Below, piece after piece: positions 1-8,309 of a DNA stretch of 64,000 nucleotides. The DNA comes from an uncultured Cohaesibacter sp. (GTDB lineage Bacteria > Pseudomonadota > Alphaproteobacteria > Rhizobiales > Cohaesibacteraceae). Within the stretch, counting starts at the first letter, position 1; each line of letters starts with the position of its first letter. Location of the stretch: contig NZ_OY762905.1 of assembly GCF_963666525.1 (NCBI RefSeq), positions 372,001 to 436,000 of the forward strand. Direction: 5' to 3'. Made by a program: the position numbers and the translations under genes. The notes under the pieces were generated by a model. That model was not told where the DNA came from. It saw only the letters and a program-made list of their open reading frames with translations, and searched no databases.

Positions 1-374
1 GCAGCCTTCTCGATGCCCAGCAGACCACCAATACCGGACCCGATCATCACACCACTGACGATCTGGTCTTCATAGCTCTCAGGCTTCCAGTTGGCGTCGG
101 CCAAGGCTTCGTCAGCCGCTGCAATCGCGTAGACGATAAAGGGGTCGATCTTGCGCTGTTCCTTGACAGGCAGCACATCATCGGGGTTGAACGTCCCGTT
201 GGTGCCATCGCCAAAAGGCAGCTGACAAGCCACACGGCAGGCCAGATCATCCGTTTCAAAGCCGGTTGGCAGTTTCGCGCCGCTCTTGCCTGCAAGTATA
301 TTTGACCAGGTCGTTTCAACTCCATTGCCAAGCGGGCTGACCATCCCCAAACCGGTTACGACAACTCGTCTCAT
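1..374 (-). CDS. fabF: Beta-ketoacyl-ACP synthase II, 5' part (cut by window edge)
   Basis: Condensing enzyme that adds malonyl-ACP to acyl-ACP during fatty acid elongation in the cytoplasm. Only the first 124 residues lie in the window; the gene runs off the left edge. The start MRRVVVTGLGMVSPLGNG is the classic FabF opening, and SGVMIGSGIGG near residue 115 is also typical. The catalytic Cys-His-His triad would be outside the window, so it cannot be checked. It lies downstream of acpP on the same strand, separated by the acpP terminator and about 280 bases, as in most Proteobacteria. It probably has its own promoter in the stretch 375-570. Confidence 0.95.
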   Translation of the reverse strand, partial: MRRVVVTGLGMVSPLGNGVETTWSNILAGKSGAKLPTGFETDDLACRVACQLPFGDGTNGTFNPDDVLPVKEQRKIDPFIVYAIAAADEALADANWKPESYEDQIVSGVMIGSGIGGLLGIEKA

Positions 375-570
375 CCTCAGTCTCCAAATATTCTTGTTTA
401 TATCCTCGCCTCTTCCGGATTCTTTCGGGGGCGAGTGAACCTTCACACTTTTATTACCCGGAAAAGCCACAAGACGTAAGCTTTTTTCAGGAGTTATTCA
501 TTTCAGACTTACCCAGTCAGTTCAAGCAGGTAAAAAGCCCAGCTTGAGCAAACTGACACCTCAGTCGCGA

Positions 571-609
571 AAACAAAAAACCGGAAGGAGCGTGGCCCCT
601 TCCGGTTTC
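571..609 (-). terminator. Intrinsic terminator of acpP
   Basis: The bases at 579-588 and 598-607 form an inverted repeat around AACCGGAAGG, and on the minus strand the second arm is followed by a run of T. It lies 45 bases past the acpP stop codon, so it separates the abundant acpP message from fabF. Confidence 0.85.
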
Positions 610-652
610 AAAATCACCATTTGGACCACAAAAGATGGTCCCGCCAGGCAGA

Positions 653-889
653 TTAGCTGGCAGCCTTGGTCAGGAAGGAGACAGCGTCGCCGACCGTCTG
701 GATGGTCTCGGCAGCGTCATCAGGAATCTCGGTTCCGAATTCTTCTTCGAAAGCCATGACCAGCTCAACGGTATCAAGGCTGTCTGCGCCCAGATCGTCG
801 ATGAAGCTTGCAGTGTCGGTAACTTTTTCAGCGTCAACGCCGAGATGTTCGATCACGATTTTTTTTACGCGTTCAGCGATATCGCTCAT
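653..889 (-). CDS. acpP: Acyl carrier protein
   Basis: Small acidic carrier of growing acyl chains for fatty acid, lipid A and phospholipid synthesis. The 78-residue protein is the normal length and carries the DSL motif with Ser37 as the site for the 4'-phosphopantetheine arm. The surrounding [19 protein letters not shown] is nearly invariant in the family. It sits between fabG and fabF in the usual fab order. A strong terminator follows it and a 333-base leader region precedes it, which fits separate, high-level transcription. Confidence 0.98.
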   Translation of the reverse strand: MSDIAERVKKIVIEHLGVDAEKVTDTASFIDDLGADSLDTVELVMAFEEEFGTEIPDDAAETIQTVGDAVSFLTKAAS

Positions 890-1223
890 TTTCTTTCCTC
901 AAAATTAGCGTTCGATCAAGTTTGGAAAAACAGCTTGCTTTGGCCAATTGCCGAACAAATCTCTTTCCCGATTTTGCACACTGCCAATTGGCCCACCAGA
1001 TCCGACCTTGAATCCTGCACAGTGAACCTGGCTGTTAAACCGCTTCCAATCAGCCAATCACAGATGGCCATCACCGGAATTCGCGCGGTTCGTAACACAC
1101 TTTCTTGCGCTTGAGAAGATCAGGAATGAGCCAGAGAAGCAATTGTTTCCTTCTTCCCATCCTTTTCCAAGCAATTAAGACCGTCTTTTCAAGAAATTCA
1201 ACCAAAAAGACGCTTCGATCTTG
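890..1223 (-). other. fabG-acpP intergenic region with a spaced inverted repeat
   Basis: This 334-base gene-free stretch must contain the acpP promoter. It holds GGCCAATTG at 942-950 and its exact reverse complement CAATTGGCC at 985-993. Each arm lies in a near-palindrome centred on CAATTG. No protein-coding signal is visible. The two sites look like paired operator sites, but no regulator is identified. Confidence 0.4.
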
Positions 1224-1964
1224 TCAGATCATTGCCATGCCACCGTTGACATGGAGAGTTTGACCCGTGACATAGGCAGCTTCGTCACTGGCCAGATAAA
1301 CTGCGGCACTTGCGATTTCTTCAGGCAGGCCCATGCGAGCGGCAGGAATCGCCGCATTGATGGCTTCCTGCTGCTTTTCATTGAGCTTGTCCGTCATCGC
1401 CGTCTTGATGAAGCCCGGTGCGATACAGTTGGCCGTGATGCCCCTGTTGGCAACTTCCTGGGCAAGGGATTTGGTCATGCCGATCATGCCAGCCTTGGCT
1501 GCGGCATAATTGCCCTGTCCCGGGTTGCCGGTCACACCGACCACCGAGGTGATCGAGATGATGCGACCATGGCGGCGTTTCATCATGCCGCGCAGAACGG
1601 CGCGCGACAAACGCATGGCCGACGTCAGGTTGACCGTCAGCACCTGCTCCCAGTCCTCGTCCTTCATCCGCATGAAGAGACCATCACGGGTGATACCGGC
1701 GTTGTTCACCAGGATGTCGAGCTGCCCCATGGCTGCTTCCGCATCGCTGGCCAACGAGGCGATGGATGCGGCATCAGACAGGTTCGCAGGTGTGACAAAC
1801 ACGCGCTCGCCACCCAGTTTCTCCGCCAGAGCCTCAAGAGCTTCCACACGGGTACCAGAGAGGGCAACGGTTGCCCCCTGAGCATGCAGGGCAACAGCAA
1901 TCGCTTCTCCGATTCCGCCGCTGGCTCCGGTCACCAGAGCGCACTTCCCGCTCAAATCGAACAT
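1224..1964 (-). CDS. fabG: 3-oxoacyl-ACP reductase
   Basis: NADPH-dependent reductase for the first reduction of the fatty acid elongation cycle. From the chosen start at 1964 the protein has 246 residues. It carries the nucleotide-binding TGASGGIG at 12-19, NNAG at 87-90, and the catalytic set Ser140, Tyr153 and Lys157 (YAAAK). I prefer the start at 1964 because GGAGG lies eight bases upstream; an in-frame start 39 bases earlier has no such site and gives a non-conserved tail. It follows fabD by about 170 bases on the same strand. Confidence 0.97.
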   Translation of the reverse strand: MFDLSGKCALVTGASGGIGEAIAVALHAQGATVALSGTRVEALEALAEKLGGERVFVTPANLSDAASIASLASDAEAAMGQLDILVNNAGITRDGLFMRMKDEDWEQVLTVNLTSAMRLSRAVLRGMMKRRHGRIISITSVVGVTGNPGQGNYAAAKAGMIGMTKSLAQEVANRGITANCIAPGFIKTAMTDKLNEKQQEAINAAIPAARMGLPEEIASAAVYLASDEAAYVTGQTLHVNGGMAMI

Positions 1965-2134
1965 AATGTCTACCTCCAAGAGCACCACCCGCTCATCCGT
2001 CATGAAATGATGGGCTCATTGTTTCAGTCAAATGAAGCCAAAGACAACATCTTCTGCGAGCAGATCCGCCGTCTTGGGCTAAAGGATATTCGAGCCTTGG
2101 ATATACGCATCCATATCGGATTTGCAAATGGCCG

Positions 2135-3076
2135 TCAGGCGAGTTTTCCAAGAGCGAGGTCGATATCGGCCGGTTCGCCCACGTTGAACGTCTCGATTCC
2201 CTTGACAATCCGCTTGGCAAGACCGGACAGCACCTTGCCGGTGCCGATCTCGAACAGGCAGTCAACACCGTTGTCGGCAAGCCATGCAACGGATTCGGAC
2301 CAGCGCACCATGCCGGTGACCTGATCAACAAGATGCTTGCGAATGGCTTCCGGTTCTTCCACAGAGCTGGCCAGAACGTTGGCAACAACCGGAACCGCAG
2401 GCTTGTGGATGGTGATGCCGGCCAGCGCTGCAGCCATGGCTTCGGCAGCAGGGGCCATAAGGGCGCAATGGAATGGAGCACTCACCGGCAGCAGCAGAGC
2501 GCGCTTGGCACCCTTCTCCTTGGCCAGCGCAGCTGCACGCTCAATGGCGTCTTTGGCACCGGAGATCACGACCTGACCGGTCGCATTGTCGTTGGCCACC
2601 TGGCAGACTTCACCATCGGCAGCTTCCTCGGTAACCGCCTTGACTTCGTCCATGGTCAACCCGAGCACGGCTGCCATTGCGCCTTCGCCGACAGGAACAG
2701 CTTTCTGCATGGCATCCCCGCGGATGCGCAGAAGGCGTGCCGTATCGCCGAGGCTCAGGGCGCCCGAAGCGGCAAGCGCGGAATATTCGCCGAGCGAATG
2801 CCCTGCGACATAGGCAACCTTCTTGGCCAGAACCACGCCCTTTTCTTCCAGCACCCGCAGTGCAGCGATGGACGCAGCCATCAACGCCGGCTGGGCGTTG
2901 CGCGTGAGGGTCAGCACATCGGCCGGGCCATTCCACATGATGTCGGAGAGCTTTTCACCCAGAGCGTCATTGACTTCTTCATACACTGCACGTGCGACAG
3001 CGAACTCGTCGGCAAGAGCCTTGCCCATGCCAACAGCCTGACTACCCTGTCCGGGAAAAGTAAAAGCTACACTCAT
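2135..3076 (-). CDS. fabD: Malonyl-CoA:ACP transacylase
   Basis: Loads malonyl groups from CoA onto acyl carrier protein, feeding FabF and the other condensing enzymes. The 313-residue protein starts with the family signature FPGQGSQ and has the active-site GHSLGEY with Ser94. A His in the PVSAPFH segment near residue 200 completes the expected Ser-His dyad. It is the first gene of the minus-strand fabD-fabG-acpP-fabF set. Length and motifs are normal. Confidence 0.97.
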   Translation of the reverse strand: MSVAFTFPGQGSQAVGMGKALADEFAVARAVYEEVNDALGEKLSDIMWNGPADVLTLTRNAQPALMAASIAALRVLEEKGVVLAKKVAYVAGHSLGEYSALAASGALSLGDTARLLRIRGDAMQKAVPVGEGAMAAVLGLTMDEVKAVTEEAADGEVCQVANDNATGQVVISGAKDAIERAAALAKEKGAKRALLLPVSAPFHCALMAPAAEAMAAALAGITIHKPAVPVVANVLASSVEEPEAIRKHLVDQVTGMVRWSESVAWLADNGVDCLFEIGTGKVLSGLAKRIVKGIETFNVGEPADIDLALGKLA

Positions 3077-3602
3077 GACGTTTCAACCTTGTTCGTTATT
3101 GCAGGCGCTTTGTTTTCTTCGCGCCCCGATACTTCCTGCGCCCGAAGCGCACTCTTCAAACAAGCCATCTGGACCGGGCAACAATCGCTCAATCGGGCCA
3201 TTTCTGACAGCTTTTTGACAGCTTTATGAAATTCATCGTTCGCTAATGGATTTATTGCTCGGCAGAGTCAAGACTTTAGCAGCAGAACGATGCGGATTCT
3301 TGAGCTTTTCAAGAAAAACAGGCACCACCAATGACGCTTATTCACGGCGCAAGTCCGCCAAATGGCCAAAAAGACCACCAGCCCCGTCCGCCGCTCAGGT
3401 AACGACTTTACCTCATTCACCGACCTGTCACACTCGAAAACACAACCCGGCACTTCAAAAGGTATTTCAAACAGCGCCCGAGCCTCACGCGCCCCGGTAT
3501 CTGCCAACAAAACGCCGGCTTTTGGCACAGCAATCGGCGGACGGAAAGACCGTGCCCATGACCAGCCGCCCGACATTTCCCGCAGAAACGTTGAATTTTG
3601 CC

Positions 3603-3630
3603 TTGCCAATCGAAAAAATTCGGCTATAAA
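3603..3630 (+). promoter_or_regulatory. Candidate promoter of the rpsF operon
   Basis: TTGCCA at 3603-3608 and TATAAA at 3625-3630 are separated by 16 bases, a good sigma-70 type pair. Transcription starting near 3637 would give a leader of about 230 bases before rpsF, long enough for leader-based control. Confidence 0.5.
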
Positions 3631-3786
3631 GCGCGGATCAGCTTGGCGAGGCCGAGGGCTGAAAGGAAGACTATTGTCCGCATTCTGCGTCATTCCACGG
3701 GATGGCCGGAATGGAGACCGATAGCAGGAAAGAGATCTTTCCGACTTCCGGTGTCTTCGCTCTTTAAAGCAATTAATTCTCAAAAG

Positions 3787-3838
3787 AGCCTTGTCTTATA
3801 AGGCTTTTTGGAGGCTTAGCGCCGGTCGGGCTGATGTG
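3787..3838 (+). promoter_or_regulatory. Structured leader of rpsF (possible attenuator and S6:S18 site)
   Basis: AGCCTT at 3787-3792 pairs with AAGGCT at 3800-3805 and is followed at once by a T run to 3809, the layout of an intrinsic terminator. The next bases hold GAGGCT, which could compete for the first arm, and a GCGCCGG segment containing CCG. S6 with S18 is known to bind a CCG-containing bulge in many rpsF leaders, so this may be that element. The pairing is read by eye. Confidence 0.4.
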
Positions 3839-3867
3839 TTGAAACTCTAATAGACAAGGCAGGAACA

Positions 3868-4335
3868 ATGGCGCTTTACGAGCACGTTTTCCTTGCTCGC
3901 CAGGACATCTCTCAGCAGCAGGTTGAGGCACTGGTTGAGCAATACAAAACCCTTATCGGTGAATATCAGGGCTCCGTCGGCAAAGTCGAATTCTGGGGTC
4001 TGAAAACCATCGCATACCGCATCAACAAGAACCGCAAGGCTCACTATGTTCTGATGAACATCGACGCGCCTTCCGAAGCCATTGTTGAAATGGAACGTCA
4101 AATGCGCATCAACGAAGACATCATGCGCTTCATGACTATTCGCGTTGAAGAACACGAAGAAGATCAGTCCGCCATGATGCAGAAACGCGACCGCGAAGAC
4201 CGTCGTGGTGGTGGCCGTGGTGAACGTGGCGAACGCAACGATCGTGGCCCTCGCGGTGATCGTGGCGACCGCGGTGATCGTGGTGACCGTCGCCCGCGTC
4301 GTGAAGATCGCGACTTTGACAAAGTAGCTGAGTAA
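3868..4335 (+). CDS. rpsF: 30S ribosomal protein S6
   Basis: Binds S18 in the platform of the small ribosomal subunit. The first hundred residues match S6 ([15 protein letters not shown], then [12 protein letters not shown] and [11 protein letters not shown]). At 155 residues it is longer than E. coli S6 because of a charged, low-complexity tail after about residue 105, built from repeated GDR and RGE/RRG units. Such tails are common in alphaproteobacterial S6. It is the first gene of rpsF-rpsR-DUF2232-rplI, with 14 bases to rpsR. Confidence 0.98.
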   Translation: MALYEHVFLARQDISQQQVEALVEQYKTLIGEYQGSVGKVEFWGLKTIAYRINKNRKAHYVLMNIDAPSEAIVEMERQMRINEDIMRFMTIRVEEHEEDQSAMMQKRDREDRRGGGRGERGERNDRGPRGDRGDRGDRGDRRPRREDRDFDKVAE

Positions 4336-4349
4336 GAGGAGCAAGAATC

Positions 4350-4583
4350 ATGTCTGGAGCACGTCGTCCTTTTTTCCGTCGTCGCAAAACTTGCCCTTTC
4401 TCTGGTGAAGGTGCACCGAAAATCGATTACAAAGACGTTCGTCTTCTGCAGCGCTACGTTTCCGAGCGCGGCAAGATCGTTCCGTCCCGTATCACGGCAG
4501 TTTCTGCCAAGAAACAGCGCGAACTGGCTCGTGCCATCAAACGCGCTCGCTTCCTGGGCCTGCTGCCTTACGTTATCAGCTAA
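4350..4583 (+). CDS. rpsR: 30S ribosomal protein S18
   Basis: Small-subunit protein that pairs with S6. The 77-residue sequence has the family core [26 protein letters not shown] within its middle and a basic C-terminal helix ([12 protein letters not shown]). An AAGAGGAG-type ribosome site precedes the ATG. It lies 14 bases behind rpsF and is surely co-transcribed. Hairpins over its stop codon and just after it may tune downstream expression. Confidence 0.98.
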   Translation: MSGARRPFFRRRKTCPFSGEGAPKIDYKDVRLLQRYVSERGKIVPSRITAVSAKKQRELARAIKRARFLGLLPYVIS

Positions 4584-4608
4584 TCGCTGATAGCCTTGAA
4601 GATCCGAT

Positions 4609-4629
4609 GAAGGGCGCTTGCCGCCCTTC
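4609..4629 (+). terminator. Hairpin after rpsR (partial terminator or processing site)
   Basis: GAAGGGCG at 4609-4616 pairs exactly with CGCCCTTC at 4622-4629 around a 5-base loop. No proper T run follows, so it is more likely a weak attenuator or an RNA-stability element between rpsR and the membrane-protein gene than a full stop. Confidence 0.4.
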
Positions 4630-4741
4630 ATTCTCCCCTCTCGGGGGACCAGCAATCGATCTATCGTTGGGACAGGCAAAGCGACCTGCCTCTAACCGCC
4701 AGCAAACGGCCATGCAACGGTCAAGCGGGACAGCCAAGAGA

Positions 4742-5743
4742 ATGAACAACTACCTGATCATAGGCATTGTCGCCGGTCTCTGCACCGCGCTTCTGAACCT
4801 CTCCGGCTATGTCGGCGGGATGTTCGGCCTCGGGATCATTCTCATTATACTTTCCCCTCTTCCGCTCATGATCGCCTCGCTCGGCTGGGGATCCTTCACC
4901 GGTCTCGTTGCCGTCATCAGCTCCGGCGTTGCTCTGGCTCTGCTGATCAGCCCGCTGGCCGGTCTTCTGTTCATGCTGGTCAACAGCATCCCGCCCTGGT
5001 GGCTTTCCCGCCTGGCAACGCTCAATCAGCAGAATGCCGAAACGGGCGAAATCGTCTGGTATCCGATGAGTCGCCTGCTGATGTGGATTGCCGGAATCGC
5101 CGGCATCACCAGCCTTGCCATGTTCATCCCCTTCGGCTTCAGCATGGATCAGTATCGCGATGCGATCTCGACCATGATGAACGAGGTCTACAAGGCCGAG
5201 CGGATGGCCCTGCCACAGGGTACGGCACTGACCATCGACGATCTGGTGACCATCATTACCTGGATGGCGCCGATGGCGTCCGTGCTGACGGTGATGTTCG
5301 GCTCGATCATCAATCTCTATCTGGCAGGCAAGATTGTCCAGAAGTCCGGGCGTCTGGCGCGTCCATGGCCAGACCTGCACCAACTGACGCTGCCTCCGGT
5401 GGTTATCGCCATTTTTGTGGTCAGCCTCATTCTGATGCTGATGCTCAAGGGCCTGCCACAGCAGCTGGCGCAGATTGTCATGTCAGCGACAGGTGCATCG
5501 CTGTTTCTGGTTGGCCTGTCGGTCCTGCACTTTGCAATCAGGCGGTCGCCGGCACGACAGATCATTCTTTGGACCAGCTACTTCCTCATGGCCATTTTCC
5601 AATGGATCGGCGTGTTGCTGATTCTGCTTGGTGCCATGGAGATACTCTTCAATGTCCGCTCCCGATTGCCCAGCCTGCCCTTGCCACCGCGCAGATCCGG
5701 CACCAATGGGGCTTCCGGTGACAGGGATGACGGAGAGACCTGA
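4742..5743 (+). CDS. DUF2232 membrane protein in the rpsR-rplI interval
   Basis: A predicted inner-membrane protein of 333 residues with about eight hydrophobic segments, starting at once with a membrane helix (NYLIIGIVAGLCTALLNL). The glycine-rich segments and the position between rpsR and rplI match the DUF2232 (YybS-like) family, which is found at this place in many alphaproteobacteria. The function is not known. The start at 4742 opens directly on the first helix; frames extending upstream to 4607 add an unlikely polar stretch. The tail after residue 310 is polar and probably cytoplasmic. Confidence 0.75.
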   Translation: MNNYLIIGIVAGLCTALLNLSGYVGGMFGLGIILIILSPLPLMIASLGWGSFTGLVAVISSGVALALLISPLAGLLFMLVNSIPPWWLSRLATLNQQNAETGEIVWYPMSRLLMWIAGIAGITSLAMFIPFGFSMDQYRDAISTMMNEVYKAERMALPQGTALTIDDLVTIITWMAPMASVLTVMFGSIINLYLAGKIVQKSGRLARPWPDLHQLTLPPVVIAIFVVSLILMLMLKGLPQQLAQIVMSATGASLFLVGLSVLHFAIRRSPARQIILWTSYFLMAIFQWIGVLLILLGAMEILFNVRSRLPSLPLPPRRSGTNGASGDRDDGET

Positions 5744-5824
5744 ATACCGGGGCAACCCCGACCGAATTCAAAAATTAGACAACAGAAATCGCCATCACCT
5801 CACGATGGCTAAATGGAGACTAAA

Positions 5825-6409
5825 ATGGAACTGATCCTTCTTGAACGCGTTGCCAAACTTGGCCAGATGGGTGACATCGTATCTGTTCGCACCGGCTACG
5901 CTCGCAACTATCTTCTGCCTCAGGGCAAAGCAATCCGCGCTTCCGAAGCCAACAAGAAACGCTTTGAAGCCGAACGCGCCCAGCTCGAAGCACGCAACCT
6001 GGAAGCCAAGAGCGAAGCAGAAGCCCTCAAGGAACGCATTGGCGAAAAGACCGTCATCGTTATCCGCGCCGCTTCCGAAACCGGCCAGCTCTATGGTTCT
6101 GTTTCTCCGCGCGACCTTGCTGACGCCCTGTCCGAAGGCGGCGTTTCCCTCGCCCGTACCCAGATCTCTCTGGACCGTCCGATCAAGACCATCGGCATGC
6201 ACTCTGTAACCGTGATCCTGCATCCGGAAGTCGAGCTGATCGTCACCGCCAACGTTGCCCGTTCGCAGGATGAAGCCGAACGTCAGGCTGCAGGTGAAGA
6301 TCTGTCCCAGACCGAACGCGACGAAGCATTCGAGTTCGAAGAGGATCTGGAGCTGGACGAAGAGCTGCTCGAAGAAATTGAAGGCGAAGAAGTCGCTGAA
6401 GAAGAGTAA
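5825..6409 (+). CDS. rplI: 50S ribosomal protein L9
   Basis: Two-domain ribosomal protein that binds 23S rRNA at the base of the L1 stalk. The N-terminal domain [17 protein letters not shown] followed by [16 protein letters not shown] is diagnostic. At 194 residues it is longer than the E. coli protein (149) because of an acidic C-terminal tail from about residue 160, rich in Glu, typical of Rhizobiales. The start at 5825 is preceded by GGAG at a good distance; an in-frame ATG 12 bases earlier overlaps that site. It ends the operon and is followed by a strong terminator. Confidence 0.97.
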   Translation: MELILLERVAKLGQMGDIVSVRTGYARNYLLPQGKAIRASEANKKRFEAERAQLEARNLEAKSEAEALKERIGEKTVIVIRAASETGQLYGSVSPRDLADALSEGGVSLARTQISLDRPIKTIGMHSVTVILHPEVELIVTANVARSQDEAERQAAGEDLSQTERDEAFEFEEDLELDEELLEEIEGEEVAEEE

Positions 6410-6463
6410 GCACTTTCTTCCCGGCGCGGTCATTCTTCTGTCGCCGAACAAAAAGCTGCTGAA

Positions 6464-6490
6464 AACCCGGCCTCTAGCCGGGTTTTTTTT
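6464..6490 (+). terminator. Intrinsic terminator of the rpsF-rplI operon
   Basis: AACCCGGC at 6464-6471 pairs with GCCGGGTT at 6477-6484 around a 5-base loop and is followed by eight T. It lies 54 bases after the rplI stop. Confidence 0.93.
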
Positions 6491-6545
6491 GTTGGTGGCC
6501 AGAGATTTTCTCTCTCTGATGATGCAGATCAAATTGGATTATATA

Positions 6546-6568
6546 TTGTATAATATATTGCATACAAG
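6546..6568 (+). promoter_or_regulatory. Candidate GntR/FCD operator upstream of the DoxX gene
   Basis: A very AT-rich stretch carries TTGTAT at 6546-6551 and its reverse complement ATACAA at 6562-6567. The right part, ATTGCATACAAG, is close to the ATTGTATACAAT type of site used by several FCD-class GntR regulators. The GntR gene ending at 7185 is a natural candidate partner. It could also overlap the promoter. Confidence 0.35.
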
Positions 6569-6636
6569 AAAGAATACTCCTTCGAACCAACAACACTGCC
6601 TGATCTCGACCACAGATCAGATCAACGGAGCCACCA

Positions 6637-7062
6637 ATGAAACCAGCGTTCGAGCTTACCCCTTTTGCCCTGCTTCGCATCGTTACCGGCCTCATCTACA
6701 TTCCTCACGTCCTGTTCAAGTTTCAGGCGTTTGACATGTTGCTGGGCTACTTCGCCAAGGTTGGCCTTCAGCCAGCTATCTTCTTCCTGCTTCTGGCCAT
6801 GGTTACCGAAACGGCCGTCGTCATAGGCCTCACATTCAACATCATGACCAAGTGGCTCGGCTTTGCCTCCACCGGCACCATGCTGGTTGCGACCTACACG
6901 ACGCTCTACACCAAGGGCGAATTCCTCTGGACATGGAACAAGGGTGGCATCGAATACATCTTCGTGCTCGGCTTCATTTCCTTCATCATTTCTTGGGAAG
7001 CATGGCGTCAGGAAAAGGCTGAATATGGCCGTTACTTCTTCCTGTGGCCAAAGAAGGCCTGA
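6637..7062 (+). CDS. DoxX-family membrane protein
   Basis: A 141-residue protein with four hydrophobic segments, near residues 8-25, 45-65, 73-90 and 103-120. The pattern RIVTGLIYIPHVLFKFQ followed by a helix with METxxxIGL-like residues matches the DoxX/DoxD-like group, whose members are associated with quinone or thiol redox chemistry but are poorly defined. The exact role cannot be told from sequence. It stands alone between terminators. The adjacent convergent GntR regulator may control it. Confidence 0.65.
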   Translation: MKPAFELTPFALLRIVTGLIYIPHVLFKFQAFDMLLGYFAKVGLQPAIFFLLLAMVTETAVVIGLTFNIMTKWLGFASTGTMLVATYTTLYTKGEFLWTWNKGGIEYIFVLGFISFIISWEAWRQEKAEYGRYFFLWPKKA

Positions 7063-7090
7063 TAGGTCGCTTCAGCATTTCAGGAAAAAC

Positions 7091-7118
7091 AAAAAGCGGG
7101 TCGCAAGCCCCGCTTTTT
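7091..7118. terminator. Bidirectional terminator between DoxX gene and GntR gene
   Basis: AAAAAGCGGG at 7091-7100 pairs exactly with CCCGCTTTTT at 7109-7118. A/T runs on both sides make it work for both converging genes. Confidence 0.9.
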
Positions 7119-7184
7119 CTGTATTTGAAACCACCGTTTAGACCAAACGCTTGGCTTGAGGCCCGGTCACTCAATCATGCCGCA

Positions 7185-7871
7185 TCAGTGGGCGGCCTTG
7201 AGATAGATCCGCCCCAGACCACGCGCGAGAGCCTTCTCCGCCTCGGATGCATCAATGGTCAGATAGTCGGCAAAAACCTTCGTCGCCTCGACCTCATCAC
7301 CGGCCAGAATCAGCTCCAGCACGGACTGCTGGTTGCGGAAATAGGCACGCTTGCAAACATACCCTTCCAGCATCACCTTGCGCAAAAAGCGGATACGAGC
7401 GGAAATGCTTCCGTTGATCTGCACCATCACCGGATTCTTGGTGAGCATGGTGATGTCGTGAAGAAACGCCTGATCCGCCCTGGCCATCTCGCATGGAGGC
7501 ATGTCATTGCCATGCGCTGCCATCTGCTGGGTTGAGGCAAGCAGAGCCTCTACCTCCGCCTTCCCGGCCCGAGCGAAGACGATCGGCAGGATGGAGAGAT
7601 GGAACGTCTTGTAGGCTTCAGCCAGATGCAGAACATCTTCCAGATCAAGGGTCCGGCAGAAAAAGCCGTAGTTTTTCCGGAAGTCGATGAGATCTTCGGT
7701 CACCAGCCGGTTCAGCGCCTCGCGGACGGGCGTGCGACTGACTCCCAGCTCCTCGGCCAGCTCGGTCTCATTGATCTTGGCGCCGGGCATGAAACGAAAT
7801 TCGATCGCCATTTCGCGCACTGCAGAAAACACATCTGTCGTTGATGAAACCGTGCCAGTTACCTGTGCCAT
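7185..7871 (-). CDS. GntR-family regulator, FCD subfamily
   Basis: A 228-residue transcription factor. The winged helix-turn-helix covers about residues 12-75, with LAEELGVSRTPVREALNRL as the recognition region that defines GntR proteins. The all-helical C-terminal FCD domain (residues 85-215) normally binds an organic acid and a metal; the His in HDITML and the Asp/His around it fit that. The ligand cannot be predicted. It is divergent from dnaB and convergent with the DoxX gene, whose upstream region has a candidate operator. Confidence 0.85.
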   Translation of the reverse strand: MAQVTGTVSSTTDVFSAVREMAIEFRFMPGAKINETELAEELGVSRTPVREALNRLVTEDLIDFRKNYGFFCRTLDLEDVLHLAEAYKTFHLSILPIVFARAGKAEVEALLASTQQMAAHGNDMPPCEMARADQAFLHDITMLTKNPVMVQINGSISARIRFLRKVMLEGYVCKRAYFRNQQSVLELILAGDEVEATKVFADYLTIDASEAEKALARGLGRIYLKAAH

Positions 7872-8309
7872 AAATCTCGTACCTTGATATCACTTTTCAC
7901 GGAAAGGTCGTAGATGGTGCATTCAGACCTTTGGTGATTGAAAAGCCGGGCGGGATCGGACAGCACTCGGAATGCAGCCATTTCACTTAGCTCCATTCCC
8001 ACTTTGCAGCCTATCAAAAGTAGAATAATCACCAATCAGGGCAATCTCAAGATCGATTGTTTCAAAAAGCGCTGCTTGACAGGTTATTACGCAAAAACCT
8101 AAACCAAATGGACATTTTTCACTGGCCAATCTGGTGGAATCGACAATGCTGAGTCGGGTTCGACAGGACTCGAAAGCGGTGGAGAGTCCAGAGAAAAACT
8201 ATGGAAAAATTTTCCGCTGTTGATTGCCGTGAATTGCAAATTGGGCGCTTCAAATTGCTGTCCCTCTGTGTCTAGTTAGTTCATCTCACAGCAAGGATGA
8301 GGTTCAGAA
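7872..8309. other. Divergent intergenic region upstream of GntR gene and dnaB
   Basis: This 438-base region carries promoters for both genes. Near dnaB, GAGTC at 8151-8155 can pair with GACTC at 8167-8171, while GGACTC at 8166-8171 can pair instead with GAGTCC at 8184-8189, giving two mutually exclusive hairpins. A palindrome GGAAAA-A-TTTTCC lies at 8203-8215. TTGACA occurs at 8077-8082 but without a good -10. No gene is visible. Confidence 0.45.

Larger units (their letters stand above)
3077..3867. other. Intergenic region between divergent fabD and rpsF
   Basis: This 791-base stretch separates two strongly expressed divergent units. The right part holds the rpsF promoter and leader listed separately. 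In 3077-3600 I see no convincing gene, repeat or hairpin; open frames on both strands there have no recognisable protein features and lack good ribosome sites. Confidence 0.6.

Noticed and set aside
1221-2324. Long plus-strand open frame (367 codons) across fabG and fabD
   Set aside because: It lies opposite two certain genes, has no ribosome site and its composition is that of the reverse of real coding sequence.
3268-3783. 171-codon minus-strand frame upstream of fabD
   Set aside because: No known domain, no good ribosome site, composition unlike neighbours; it crosses the rpsF promoter.
3831-3848. CTGATG...GAAAC resembling a hammerhead ribozyme core in the rpsF leader
   Set aside because: The three bases between the two core elements cannot form stem II, and no cleavage triplet with a stem III is present.
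8151-8172. GGTTCGA resembling a tRNA T-loop
   Set aside because: No acceptor, D or anticodon arms can be built around it in either direction.
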